Positions 7,548 through 15,728 of a stretch of DNA of 36,536 bases are shown here, piece after piece (position 1 is the stretch's first letter; each line of letters begins with the position of its first letter). The DNA is from Azospirillum brasilense. Its GTDB lineage: Bacteria; Pseudomonadota; Alphaproteobacteria; Rickettsiales; UBA3002. A program made the translations under genes and the position numbers. A model generated the notes under the pieces. It did no database searches, was not told the DNA's origin, and worked only from the letters and a program-made list of their open reading frames with translations. The stretch covers positions 1 to 36,536 of the forward strand of contig QFOX01000014.1 in the NCBI GenBank assembly GCA_003241645.1, in the 5' to 3' direction.

Positions 7548-8402
7548 TTACATGGGCGCTTTGGGCGCGCCCACGTTTGAAGGCGGCGCTTCTTTCATTT
7601 CCACATCCGGCTTACCGGCCGCACGATCAGCGTCCTTCATTTTCTGGATCTGGGTGATTTCCGCATCCATTTCCTTCATTTTGCCGAGGCGCTCATCAAT
7701 GAAATACTTCATGAAGTTGAGCTCGCCCTGCGAATACTGCTCGGGATCGCGCAGGATCTCCTGAATGATACCCAGCGCGAGGTCGAATTCGCCGCGCTCC
7801 TCGTGCACGAACGCGCTGAGCTGCTGCGCCCACATGGGGATACCCTTCACGCCGCGCAGCCGCAGCGCCATTTCCAGCGCGCGGTCACTATCCTTCATTT
7901 TGTGGCTGGCAAGGTAGCTCGCCTGCGCCACCCACCACCATTTATCCTGTTCGCGGCCAAGCGTGTGCTCGTCGAGGTAATCGACGATGTAGCGGATATT
8001 GTCGCGGTTCTGCGTCTGGCTGAAATAATAGGTGGCCATGCTGGGCAGGTAGTTCGATTCGTTGTCCAGCCCGTCCAGCAGGTGGAACCAGTGGTACAGC
8101 TTGTTAAAATCATATTTGTACAGCGCGGTGAAGCGACCGAACGTGTCGCCCGAATTCTGGATGTTCAGCGCCAGCAGGCGGAAGAATGCCTCCTCGTCGC
8201 CGAACGAAAGCGCACGCACCGTGCGCTCGCCCGGCACGGCGGGCACAATGCCCATCTCCGGCATCACGGCGCGGCTATGGTTCCAGAACGCGCCTTGCGC
8301 CGCTAGGCACAGCACCAGCGCGCCCACGGCCAGCTGCATGGAGCGGTCGCGGCGAAGGTTCCATTTGGCTTGCGATCCGTCGTTCTGCCAGGGCCAGCGC
8401 AT
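7548..8402 (-). CDS. Membrane-anchored helical-repeat (TPR-like) protein, unknown
   Basis: 284 residues. A basic N-terminus (KWNLRRDR) precedes one transmembrane segment at about residues 22-40; the rest is predicted to be periplasmic and built of helical pairs rich in Trp, Tyr and Leu (LYKYDFNKLYHWFHLLDGL, DKWWWVAQASYLASHKM, WAQQLSAFVHEERGEFDLAL), resembling degenerate TPR units. The C-terminus is charged and then Pro/Ala-rich. An SD (AGGA) lies 5 bp before the ATG. It follows the ABC permease by 7 bp and the secretin operon strand continues through it, so it is probably co-expressed with both. The panB and this gene's ends converge with a 30-bp gap. Function unknown. Confidence 0.8.
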   Translation of the reverse strand: MRWPWQNDGSQAKWNLRRDRSMQLAVGALVLCLAAQGAFWNHSRAVMPEMGIVPAVPGERTVRALSFGDEEAFFRLLALNIQNSGDTFGRFTALYKYDFNKLYHWFHLLDGLDNESNYLPSMATYYFSQTQNRDNIRYIVDYLDEHTLGREQDKWWWVAQASYLASHKMKDSDRALEMALRLRGVKGIPMWAQQLSAFVHEERGEFDLALGIIQEILRDPEQYSQGELNFMKYFIDERLGKMKEMDAEITQIQKMKDADRAAGKPDVEMKEAPPSNVGAPKAPM

Positions 8403-8409
8403 GGTGATC

Positions 8410-9174
8410 CTAGAATTGCTTACGTTTGAAATCGATCACCGAGGCCGCCAACAGCAACGGAATGAACACCAGCGCCTGCAACAGGAACAGCGTCAGGTCC
8501 TCGTAGGATTTCGCACCATAGATCAGCCATTGGCTTTTCGCGAAGAAATCCAACCGCGGCACGACGGTGGAAATGGCGGTCATCAGGTATTTCGCGCCCA
8601 TCGTCACTTCCTGCGTTTCGAACAGCACGCCGGTTTTGGTGGTGGCCACGAAGAAGCCCATCATGCGCGAAATGGTGTAGATGGCGAGCGATGCGAGCAC
8701 CGTGCCTACCCCGCTGCGGATGGTCAGCGACGCGAACAACGCGACGCTCACCAGCAGCCAGGATTCCAGCACGAGGCTGAGCGACCATAGCAGGTAACCC
8801 GTGGTGTTCAGCACGCCGACCACATAGATCATGGCGATGGTGGGCAGCACCAGCAGTGTGGCTACCGAAATGAACCCAAGCCAGTAGGAAAGCACCAGCG
8901 TGGTGCGCGAAATGGGCCGCGACAGCAACACATCGATCTCGCGCGCATCGAACGCGTTGCGCATATGGAAACCGATGAACACGATCAGCCCGACCATGAT
9001 GATCACCCGTGCCGATGCGGCGCTGAAGGTCAGCGTCATCTGCTCGGTTTCCAGCATGGCGGTGGAACCCAGCACGCTCGAGATATAGGCCGCCGCGAGA
9101 ATGCCGATGAGCAGGCCAAAGAACAGCCGGTCCCGCATGGCGGTGAGTAGCACGTAACGAATATTGGTCCACAT
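8410..9174 (-). CDS. ABC-2-type transporter permease without adjacent ATPase
   Basis: 254 residues, about six predicted transmembrane helices. It begins with a short cytoplasmic stretch (MWTNIRYVLLTAMRDRLFF) typical of ABC-2 or NosY/GldF-like permeases, and contains the family-like segment FDAREIDVLLSRPISRTTLVLSYWLG, the cytoplasmic coupling region. The ATP-binding subunit is not encoded next to it, so it must come from elsewhere or is absent. It starts 26 bp after the secretin gene and ends 7 bp before the helical-repeat protein. The cargo is unknown; the operon suggests a link to the envelope machine. Confidence 0.8.
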   Translation of the reverse strand: MWTNIRYVLLTAMRDRLFFGLLIGILAAAYISSVLGSTAMLETEQMTLTFSAASARVIIMVGLIVFIGFHMRNAFDAREIDVLLSRPISRTTLVLSYWLGFISVATLLVLPTIAMIYVVGVLNTTGYLLWSLSLVLESWLLVSVALFASLTIRSGVGTVLASLAIYTISRMMGFFVATTKTGVLFETQEVTMGAKYLMTAISTVVPRLDFFAKSQWLIYGAKSYEDLTLFLLQALVFIPLLLAASVIDFKRKQF

Positions 9175-9200
9175 GGTAACGTCCCCGTTCTTACGCTGGA

Positions 9201-11111
9201 TTAGCGCGCATCATAGAGCTTGGGCTTGAACAGCGGGCGCGGGTCGGTGGTGAAACGATCAGCGATCGCTTTATCGACGCGGCCTGCACTGCCATCCGGG
9301 TTGATGATGGTGGCCTTAATGAAAATGATGAGCTCACGCTTGCGCATATCCTCGTCGCGGCTCTTGAATGCGCTGCCGACGATGGGTAGGTCGCTCATGC
9401 CCGGAATGCCACGGTTCTCGGTCGTCGTCGCGTCTTCCATCAGGCCGCCAATGACCATCACGCCGCCGGATTTCACTTTCATCACGGAATCGATCTCACG
9501 CACCTCGATCACGGGCACGAAGGTCCGCGGCACGGTGGTCGGATCCCCACCTTGCTGCGCCACGATCGCCGCGATCAGGCGGCCTTCCGGGTTTTCCTGC
9601 TGGCCGACCTGACGCGTCAGGGTCGGGCGCACGCTGAGCGTCACTTCCTGCTTATCCATGTTGATGGACGGCAGGATGTTCAGAATGATCCCGATCGGCA
9701 CGGAGTTCGCTTCGCAATCGGCCGAACCCGCACTTTCCGTGGTCGAGGTATCCGTCGTCGTCGCGGTCGGCGATTCCACGGTGCAATCGAAGAACACCAC
9801 GTTCTGCGCGAAGGTCAGCACGGCCTGCTGGTTGTTGATGGCCGAAAGGCGCGGGCTGGAGAGCGTGCGCGTGGTACCGAAACGCTCGGTCAGGTTCACG
9901 AGAATGTCCAGATCGCCCTCGTTGATGCCGAACGTGGTGGCACCATTGCTGGCAAAGTTCATGGAGCTGTTCACGTCACCAATGGGCGTGAACGTGCCCG
10001 GCGAAATGCCGACGCCACCAAAGTTACCAATGACACTGTTCCAATCCACGCCCGCGAGGAACTGGTCGCGCAACGACACTTCCACGATCTTCGCTTCGAT
10101 CAGCACCTGCGCCGAAGCGTTACGCTGCAGCATGGCAAGGAAACGCTCGATCATTTCGTGCTGGCGCTGGGTCGCGTTCACGGAGAGCACGCCTGCCTGA
10201 CGGTTGATCACGAAACCGCTTGCACGTGCAGCACCAGCAGCCGCGCCACCCGCATCAGCGGGCGCACCGGCGGCGGCGGTCGTCGAATCCGCGTTGAGCG
10301 CAGCCGCGCCACCGCCTTGCGGGAAGTAATTGAGGATCTCAGTGATGCTGGCTTCAAGCGACGCCCACAGGTCGCTTTCCGACTGTGCGTCGATGCTGCT
10401 GGACGAACCGCTGGTGCCTACGCTGCCGCCGGTGGTGCCACTGCCGCCACCCGAACCGCTGCCGCTGCTGCCACCGCCGCTGGTGCCGCCGCCGCCCGAA
10501 CCGCCGCCCCTGGCACCGGCCAGAATGCTGGTGCTAAGCGTGTAGCTGCTTTGCGAGGAGCGCACCACGTTCACGAAATCCAGCGTGTAGTTCTTCATGT
10601 AGGGAACATCACGCTCCACACGAATGGAGTTGCCCTGCACGCTGTAGCGCAAGCCGCCTAGGTCGGCGATGCGTTCGATCACCTCGTTGAAGGGGCGATC
10701 GGTCGCGCGCAGGTTGATGCCATAGGTATCAAGGCCACTGCCCACTTCAATGTCCACGTTCGCAAGGCGGCCCAGCTCGAACAGCACGTCGCGCATCGGC
10801 ACGTCGTCAGTCACGGAAAGGGTTACCAGCTTCGCATTGGCAATTTTCGGCGGTCGCGGCGCGGCAAGCACCTGCGCCAAATCGGGGATCGGCGGCGCGC
10901 CAAGGTCGGCGTCGGTCTGCGCGCCATCCGGCAGCAGCTTGCTGACCTTGTTGATATTGCGGTAATCTTGGCGGGTCAGCTCCTGCTGGCGATCCTGCAT
11001 ATCGCTGTAGGTGCCATCCTTCGATTTGATGGGATACCAGTCGCACGCGAACAGGATGGTGGCGGTGGCCAGTAGTGCCAGGCTCGTTTTCGCGAATTGG
11101 CGCATGTTCAC
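9201..11111 (-). CDS. Lipoprotein secretin (PilQ/MshL/GspD family)
   Basis: About 636 residues from the GTG at 11111. The signal peptide ends in a lipobox (LFAC, lipidated Cys23), so it is an outer-membrane lipoprotein. An STN/N0-like domain (LSVTDDVPMRDVLFELGRL) is followed by an N1-like region, a Gly/Ser-rich linker of about 50 residues interrupting the middle, and the C-terminal secretin channel domain (SAQVLIEAKIVEVSLRDQF, LSSPRLSAINNQQAVL, GGVMVIGGLMED, IPGMSDLPIVGSAFKSR, RELIIFIKATII). It forms the outer-membrane pore of a pilus or type II-like secretion system. Three starts are in frame (11141, GTG 11111, ATG 11105); only the GTG has an SD at ideal distance. No assembly ATPase or inner-membrane platform gene is in the window. 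Confidence 0.92.
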   Translation of the reverse strand: MNMRQFAKTSLALLATATILFACDWYPIKSKDGTYSDMQDRQQELTRQDYRNINKVSKLLPDGAQTDADLGAPPIPDLAQVLAAPRPPKIANAKLVTLSVTDDVPMRDVLFELGRLANVDIEVGSGLDTYGINLRATDRPFNEVIERIADLGGLRYSVQGNSIRVERDVPYMKNYTLDFVNVVRSSQSSYTLSTSILAGARGGGSGGGGTSGGGSSGSGSGGGSGTTGGSVGTSGSSSSIDAQSESDLWASLEASITEILNYFPQGGGAAALNADSTTAAAGAPADAGGAAAGAARASGFVINRQAGVLSVNATQRQHEMIERFLAMLQRNASAQVLIEAKIVEVSLRDQFLAGVDWNSVIGNFGGVGISPGTFTPIGDVNSSMNFASNGATTFGINEGDLDILVNLTERFGTTRTLSSPRLSAINNQQAVLTFAQNVVFFDCTVESPTATTTDTSTTESAGSADCEANSVPIGIILNILPSINMDKQEVTLSVRPTLTRQVGQQENPEGRLIAAIVAQQGGDPTTVPRTFVPVIEVREIDSVMKVKSGGVMVIGGLMEDATTTENRGIPGMSDLPIVGSAFKSRDEDMRKRELIIFIKATIINPDGSAGRVDKAIADRFTTDPRPLFKPKLYDAR

Positions 11112-11117
11112 ACCAGA

Positions 11118-11123
11118 CTCCTT
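11118..11123 (-). promoter_or_regulatory. Shine-Dalgarno site deciding the secretin start
   Basis: AAGGAG on the minus strand lies exactly 6 nt upstream of a GTG (11109-11111) and 12 nt upstream of the ATG at 11105, so the GTG is the better start. Both starts keep the full lipoprotein signal peptide. Confidence 0.6.
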
Positions 11124-11234
11124 AAAGGCAAAATCTTTCAACAGTTAGTAGCAATACATCTACTAGCCCACCACATGTTTGTAGTGCCATGACACGAATG
11201 GCAAATTATTTCGCATCTTTTTCCCACGCCGTGT

Positions 11235-12026
11235 TCAGCGCAACACACCATAGAGTTGCCAGAAGCCATTCGGCAGCGCGGGCAGCAGCACACAAAGCCA
11301 CAGGGCGAAGGCAAGTGCCGGGCCAAAGGGGAAGCGCTCGCTCTTGGTCAGCAGCCGCCACAGCACCCCGGAGAGAATGCCGAGAATGCCGGAATAGAAC
11401 AGGAACGGAATGAAGTTCGCCGCATCCGTCAGCCAGATGCCAGCGACACCGAGGAACTTCACGTCGCCCATGCCGAGCCCATCCTTTTTGCAGGCGAGCA
11501 GGAACCCGTATTTCAGCGCCAGCCCCACCGCCACCCCGGCAATGGCCGCATAGAGCGCGTCGATCCACGGCACGCCGGTGGCATATACATACAGCACGCC
11601 GAACAGCGCCCCGGCGATCTGCACTTCATCCAGGATAATGTAATGCTCAAGGTCGGTCAGCACGATGGCGACGATGCACCACCACAACCCCGTAAGCGCC
11701 AGCGCCTCCAGCGTCAGGCCATAATGGAACACCAGCAGCACCGCGCCCAGCGCGCAGGCCAGCTCGGTCAACGGGTAGCGGATGCTCACCGGCACCTTGC
11801 ACTGGCGGCATTTGCCACGCCAGAAGATCCACGAAAGGATGGGCACAAGGTCCCACGGTTTGAGGGTGTTGCCGCATTTCGGGCAGTGCGAGCCTTTGAC
11901 GACGATGCCCTGCTCCAGCGGCAGGCGATGCGTCACCAGCGTCAGGAATGAACCGATCGCGGCGCCAAGGAAGCCAACGATAGAAAGCACAAACGGGCTG
12001 TGCGCAGAGAGTTCCGCGAGGGTCAT
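11235..12026 (-). CDS. Prepilin peptidase / N-methyltransferase (A24 family)
   Basis: 263 residues from the ATG at 12026, which is preceded by GGAAG. It cleaves prepilin leader peptides at the cytoplasmic face and methylates the new N-terminus. The N-terminal domain has the two zinc-binding CxxC pairs (residues 48-51 and 73-76, CPKC and CRQC); the two catalytic aspartates of the A24 family are Asp125 (LTDLEH) and Asp188 (GMGD). There are about seven to eight membrane helices. It lies 123 bp upstream of the secretin on the same strand and would process the pilin at the left end of the window. The frame extends to 12107, but the added residues are not typical of the family. Confidence 0.94.
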   Translation of the reverse strand: MTLAELSAHSPFVLSIVGFLGAAIGSFLTLVTHRLPLEQGIVVKGSHCPKCGNTLKPWDLVPILSWIFWRGKCRQCKVPVSIRYPLTELACALGAVLLVFHYGLTLEALALTGLWWCIVAIVLTDLEHYIILDEVQIAGALFGVLYVYATGVPWIDALYAAIAGVAVGLALKYGFLLACKKDGLGMGDVKFLGVAGIWLTDAANFIPFLFYSGILGILSGVLWRLLTKSERFPFGPALAFALWLCVLLPALPNGFWQLYGVLR

Positions 12027-12194
12027 GGTCTTCCGTGCATCGATGGGCGTGCGCCCTTGTTTTTCAGTCTTTTCCTGTTGCGTTATCCACAGGTTCGTGG
12101 CAAACACGCGGGCACCATACTATATATGGTAAACCGATGCCACCGCGAAAAGAGTGGCACGCATGAAACGACAGGCATAAGGCAAGGAATTGGC

Positions 12195-12626
12195 ATGACC
12201 ATGGTGGTGGCGATCGCGAACGATCACGCTGGCGTAGCGCTTAAGCACACGCTGAGCGATGCCCTGCGCGCCATGGATTGCGAGGTGCTCAACCTCGGCA
12301 CCGATGACACCGCCTCCGTCGATTACCCCGATTATGGCAGCAAGCTCGCGCGCATCGTCGCCAGCGGCAGCGCGACGTATGGCGTGGCCATTTGCGGGTC
12401 GGGCATTGGCATCTCCATCGCCGCCAACCGCGTGCCGGGTGCGCGCTGCGCGCTGGTGCACACGCCGGAGCAGGCCACGCTGGCGCGCCAGCATAACGAT
12501 GCGAACATGATCGCACTCGGTGCGCGCATGATCAGCGAGCAACAGGCCATTGCCTGCGTGCACGCGTTCGTGAACACCGCTTTTGAAGGTGGGCGCCACA
12601 CCGCCCGCGTCGAAAAACTTGGATAA
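12195..12626 (+). CDS. rpiB: Ribose-5-phosphate isomerase B
   Basis: 143 residues. Interconverts ribose 5-phosphate and ribulose 5-phosphate in the pentose phosphate pathway. The RpiB/LacA signature is clear: VAIANDHAGVALKH at the N-terminus, DDTASVDYPDYG, the catalytic-Cys region GVAICGSGIGISIAANRVPG, and RQHNDANMIALGARM. The frame opens upstream of 12195, but the family begins at MTMVVAIANDHAG and AAGGAA stands about 6 bp before the ATG. glyA follows after 20 bp, a frequent alphaproteobacterial pairing. Confidence 0.95.
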   Translation: MTMVVAIANDHAGVALKHTLSDALRAMDCEVLNLGTDDTASVDYPDYGSKLARIVASGSATYGVAICGSGIGISIAANRVPGARCALVHTPEQATLARQHNDANMIALGARMISEQQAIACVHAFVNTAFEGGRHTARVEKLG

Positions 12627-12646
12627 GAATTGAAGGAGATTTCACC

Positions 12647-13999
12647 ATGGCAAACGCCGCACGCAAACAGGACCCCGCAATGAGCAACGCTTTCTTCACC
12701 GCCGATCTTTCCGCCACCGATGCTGAGCTGTTCAGCGCGATGCAAAAAGAGCTCGGCCGCCAGCAACACCAGATCGAGCTGATCGCTTCGGAGAACATCG
12801 TCAGCAAGGCCGTGATCGATGCGCAGGGCTCGGTGCTCACCAACAAATACGCCGAGGGCTACCCCGGCAAGCGCTATTATGGCGGCTGCGAGTTCGTCGA
12901 TGTGGTCGAGCAACTCGCCATCGACCGCGCCTGCAAACTCTTCAACTGCGGCTACGCGAACGTGCAGCCGAATTCCGGCAGCCAGGCCAACCAGGGTGTG
13001 TTCACCGCGCTGCTGAAGCCGGGCGACACCATTCTCGGTCAGGATCTGGCTGCGGGCGGCCACCTCACGCATGGTGCGTCGGTCAACCAGTCGGGCAAAT
13101 GGTTCAACGCCGTGTCCTATGGCGTGCGCGAAGACAACCACCTGCTGGATTACGACGCGATCGAAAAACTCGCGAAAGAACATAAACCCAAGCTCATCAT
13201 CGCGGGCTTCTCGGCCTATCCGCGTGTGGTGGACTGGGCACGTTTCCGCCAGATCGCCGACAGCGTGGGCGCGTACCTGATGGTGGACATGGCGCACGTC
13301 GCTGGCCTCGTCGCGGGCGGTTCCTACCCCTCGCCGCTGCCGCATGCGCATGTGGTCACCACCACCACGCACAAAACGCTGCGCGGCCCGCGCGGCGGCA
13401 TGATCCTGTCGAACGTGCCGGACCTCGTGGTCGGCAAGACCATGCAGGGCAAGGACCAGACGCTGGGCATGGCGCTCAACAGCGCCATCTTCCCCGGCAT
13501 TCAGGGGGGCCCGCTCATGCACGTGATCGCGGGTAAGGCCGTGGCCTATGGCGAAGCGCTGAAGCCCGAATTCAAAAACTATGCGCAAGCGATCGTCGAT
13601 AACGCCCGCGCGCTGGCCGAGGTGCTGGTGAAGCGTGGCCTGAACATCGTCTCCGGCGGCACCGACAACCACCTCGTGTTGGTGGACCTGCGCCCGAAGA
13701 ACGTGACCGGCAAAGCCGCCGAGCACGCGCTCGAGCGCGCCGGCCTGACCTGCAACAAGAACGCCATTCCGTTTGACCCCGCCTCGCCGTTCGTGACCTC
13801 GGGCATTCGCCTTGGCACCCCGGCGGGCACCACGCGCGGCTTCGGCATTGCCGAATTCCAGCAGATCGGTGAGCTGATCGGCGACGTGCTGGATGGGCTG
13901 AGCAAAAACCCGGAAGCACCGGAAGCGAACGCCGAGGTCGAAAAAGCGACCATGGCAAAAGTGCGCGCGCTGACCGACCAGTTCCCGATTTATAGCTAG
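12647..13999 (+). CDS. glyA: Serine hydroxymethyltransferase
   Basis: 450 residues, slightly longer than the usual 415-435 because of an N-terminal stretch of about 20 residues. Converts serine and tetrahydrofolate to glycine and methylene-tetrahydrofolate using PLP. Motifs: IELIASENIVS, NKYAEGYPGKRYYGG, NVQPNSGSQAN, MVDMAHVAGLVAGG, and the Schiff-base Lys243 in TTTTHKTLRGPRGG; the C-terminus has SGIRLGTPAGTTRGF. A strong SD (AAGGAG) precedes the ATG; another in-frame ATG 12 residues on (MSNAFFTADL) is less well placed. nrdR follows after 7 bp. Confidence 0.97.
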   Translation: MANAARKQDPAMSNAFFTADLSATDAELFSAMQKELGRQQHQIELIASENIVSKAVIDAQGSVLTNKYAEGYPGKRYYGGCEFVDVVEQLAIDRACKLFNCGYANVQPNSGSQANQGVFTALLKPGDTILGQDLAAGGHLTHGASVNQSGKWFNAVSYGVREDNHLLDYDAIEKLAKEHKPKLIIAGFSAYPRVVDWARFRQIADSVGAYLMVDMAHVAGLVAGGSYPSPLPHAHVVTTTTHKTLRGPRGGMILSNVPDLVVGKTMQGKDQTLGMALNSAIFPGIQGGPLMHVIAGKAVAYGEALKPEFKNYAQAIVDNARALAEVLVKRGLNIVSGGTDNHLVLVDLRPKNVTGKAAEHALERAGLTCNKNAIPFDPASPFVTSGIRLGTPAGTTRGFGIAEFQQIGELIGDVLDGLSKNPEAPEANAEVEKATMAKVRALTDQFPIYS

Positions 14000-14006
14000 G
14001 TGTTTG

Positions 14007-14450
14007 ATGCGCTGCCCGTTCTGTAACCACGAAGATACGCAAGTGAAGGATAGCCGCCCGTCGGAAGACGGCAGCTCCATCCGCCGCCGGCGTTTCTGCC
14101 CCAGCTGCAACTCGCGCTTCACCACGTTCGAACGCGTGCAGCTGCGCGAGCTGACGGTGGTGAAAAGCAACGGTGAGCGCCGCCTGTTCGACCGCGAGAA
14201 GATCGCCAAATCCATGGCGATCGCCCTGCGCAAACGCCCGGTGGATGCGGATTCGGTGGAAATGGCCATCAACCGTATCGTGCAGAAGCTCGAGTCCGAA
14301 GGCGAGTCCGACATTCCCACCCGTCGCGTCGGTTCGCTGGTGATGGAGGAGCTTAAACTGCTCGATGCCGTGGCCTATATCCGCTACGCCAGCGTGTACC
14401 GTGATTTCGGCAAGGTCGAGGATTTCGAAACCTTCGTGGAAAAACTTTAA
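14007..14450 (+). CDS. nrdR: Transcriptional repressor NrdR
   Basis: 147 residues. Represses ribonucleotide reductase genes in response to ATP/dATP. An N-terminal zinc ribbon (Cys3/Cys6 in MRCPFC and Cys31/Cys34 in CPSC) is followed by an ATP-cone domain (LTVVKSNGERRLFDREKI onward) and YIRYASVYRDFGKVEDF near the end. A TTG stands one codon before the ATG; the ATG is the family start. No NrdR box pair was located in the window, and no ribonucleotide reductase gene is here. Its place between glyA and ribD is conserved in many alphaproteobacteria. Confidence 0.96.
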   Translation: MRCPFCNHEDTQVKDSRPSEDGSSIRRRRFCPSCNSRFTTFERVQLRELTVVKSNGERRLFDREKIAKSMAIALRKRPVDADSVEMAINRIVQKLESEGESDIPTRRVGSLVMEELKLLDAVAYIRYASVYRDFGKVEDFETFVEKL

Positions 14451-14452
14451 CC

Positions 14453-14602
14453 GTCATTCCCCGGATGCTGCCAGCAGGCAGAATCCTAGGGGAATCCACG
14501 CAAAAAATGACAGCAGGCATTTTTTGACGACGGCGGTCTACTGACCGCCATATGGTCTGGATCCCCGGATAAATTTTCTGCTGAAAATTTTCCGAGGATG
14601 AC
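14453..14602. repeat. Multi-hairpin repeat element with inverted termini, nrdR-ribD spacer
   Basis: The spacer is bounded by near-inverted ends, GTCATTCCCCGGA (14453-14465) and the complement of GTCATCCTCGGA (14591-14602). Inside are four consecutive hairpins: stem CTGCC with loop AGCA (14468-14481), stem AAAAAATG closing with CATTTTTT (14502-14525), stem GGCGGTC with loop TACT (14532-14549), and stem AAATTTTC with loop TGCT (14571-14590) extended by CGGA/TCCG. The layout resembles a non-coding intergenic repeat or MITE-like element. Its right end runs into the first possible ribD start codon. Confidence 0.65.
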
Positions 14603-14618
14603 ACAACAAACAGGATCT

Positions 14619-15728
14619 ATGTCGGCAGCCGATCAACAGTTTCTCCAGCACGCGGTGCGTTTGGGTTTGCGCCATCAGGGCCGCACGGCCGAGAACCCCA
14701 GCGTAGGCTGCGTACTGGTCAAGAATGGCCATGTGCTCGCCACCGCGGTCACGGCCCTCGGCGGCAGGCCACACGCCGAAACACAGGCACTCGCGCAGGC
14801 CGGTGATGCGGCGCGCGGCGCCACCGCGTATGTGACGCTGGAGCCCTGCGCCCACCATGGAAAGACCCCGCCCTGTGCCCAAGCACTGATCGATGCGGGC
14901 GTTGCCCGCGTGGTCTATGCCGTAGCCGACGCGGATGCCCGCGTGGACGGCAAAGGTGCCGCCATGCTGCGCCATGCCGGTATCGACGTGCTGCATCTTC
15001 CCATTCCGCACGCCGCCGCGCTGCATCGCGGCTTTTTGCGCCGCACGCAACACGGCCTGCCCGAAGTGCTCCTGAAGCTCGCCACCAGCATGGATGGCCA
15101 CATGCGCGACATGCACGGCATGAGCCAGTGGATCACCGGGCCCCGCGCGCGCCAGCATGGGCACCTGCTGCGCAGCAGCGTGAATGCCATGCTCACCGGC
15201 ATTGGCACCGTGCTGGCCGACGACCCACAACTGACCGCACGCCTGCCCGGTGACGCGCACCCGAGTTTACTGCGCGCCGTGGCCGACCGGCAATTGCGCC
15301 TGCCGCTGACCGCCCAGCTGGTGCGCACCGCTGAGATGCAGCCAACATGGGTGTTCACCACGCCCGAGGCGGTGGAGATGAACGCCAGCCACGCCACCGA
15401 GCTGCGCGAGCGCGGCGTGGTGCTGCAGGTGCTGGAAGCCGAAGCTTTCACCCCCCTGAGCATGCTGCGCGCGCTGGCGGCCCATGGCGCAGCACGCGTG
15501 CTGGTCGAGGCCGGGCCCGTGCTTTCCACCCGTTTTCTGGCCGATCAGGCCGTGGATACGCTCTATTGGTACCGCGCCCCGGTCCTGCTGGGCAGCGGCG
15601 GCAGCCCCGCCATCGGCCCGCTGGCGGTCGATCTGGCCACGGCCGAACGTGCACGCTGTGTTGCCCAGTTTTCACTAGGCGACGACCAATGTAGCGTCTA
15701 TGAGATGCCCTCATGTTTACCGGCTTAA
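14619..15728 (+). CDS. ribD: Bifunctional riboflavin-specific deaminase/reductase RibD
   Basis: 369 residues from ATG 14619. The N-terminal deaminase has the zinc site HAE (52-54) and PCAHHGKTPPC (Cys77, Cys86); the C-terminal reductase domain (from about residue 150, LPEVLLKLATSMDGHM) reduces the ribosyl group with NADPH. The frame also offers ATG 14598, but that codon lies in the right terminus of the repeat element with GAGG touching it, whereas MSAADQQFLQ matches where RibD proteins normally begin. The end overlaps ribE by 16 bp. It is the first gene of the riboflavin operon. Confidence 0.95.
   Translation: MSAADQQFLQHAVRLGLRHQGRTAENPSVGCVLVKNGHVLATAVTALGGRPHAETQALAQAGDAARGATAYVTLEPCAHHGKTPPCAQALIDAGVARVVYAVADADARVDGKGAAMLRHAGIDVLHLPIPHAAALHRGFLRRTQHGLPEVLLKLATSMDGHMRDMHGMSQWITGPRARQHGHLLRSSVNAMLTGIGTVLADDPQLTARLPGDAHPSLLRAVADRQLRLPLTAQLVRTAEMQPTWVFTTPEAVEMNASHATELRERGVVLQVLEAEAFTPLSMLRALAAHGAARVLVEAGPVLSTRFLADQAVDTLYWYRAPVLLGSGGSPAIGPLAVDLATAERARCVAQFSLGDDQCSVYEMPSCLPA

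Noticed and set aside
10380..10530. Possible frameshift or assembly artefact at the Gly/Ser-rich part of the secretin
   Set aside because: The frame remains open and secretin domains continue in the same frame on both sides, so it is a genuine linker.
12083..12091. Perfect DnaA box TTATCCACA upstream of rpiB
   Set aside because: A single box; about one match of this degeneracy is expected by chance in a window of this size, and no cluster, AT-rich unwinding element or dnaA gene is nearby, so it is not evidence of an origin.
14451..14597. FMN riboswitch before ribD
   Set aside because: The spacer is explained by inverted termini and simple hairpins; I could not find the conserved AGGGGC-type core of an FMN element.
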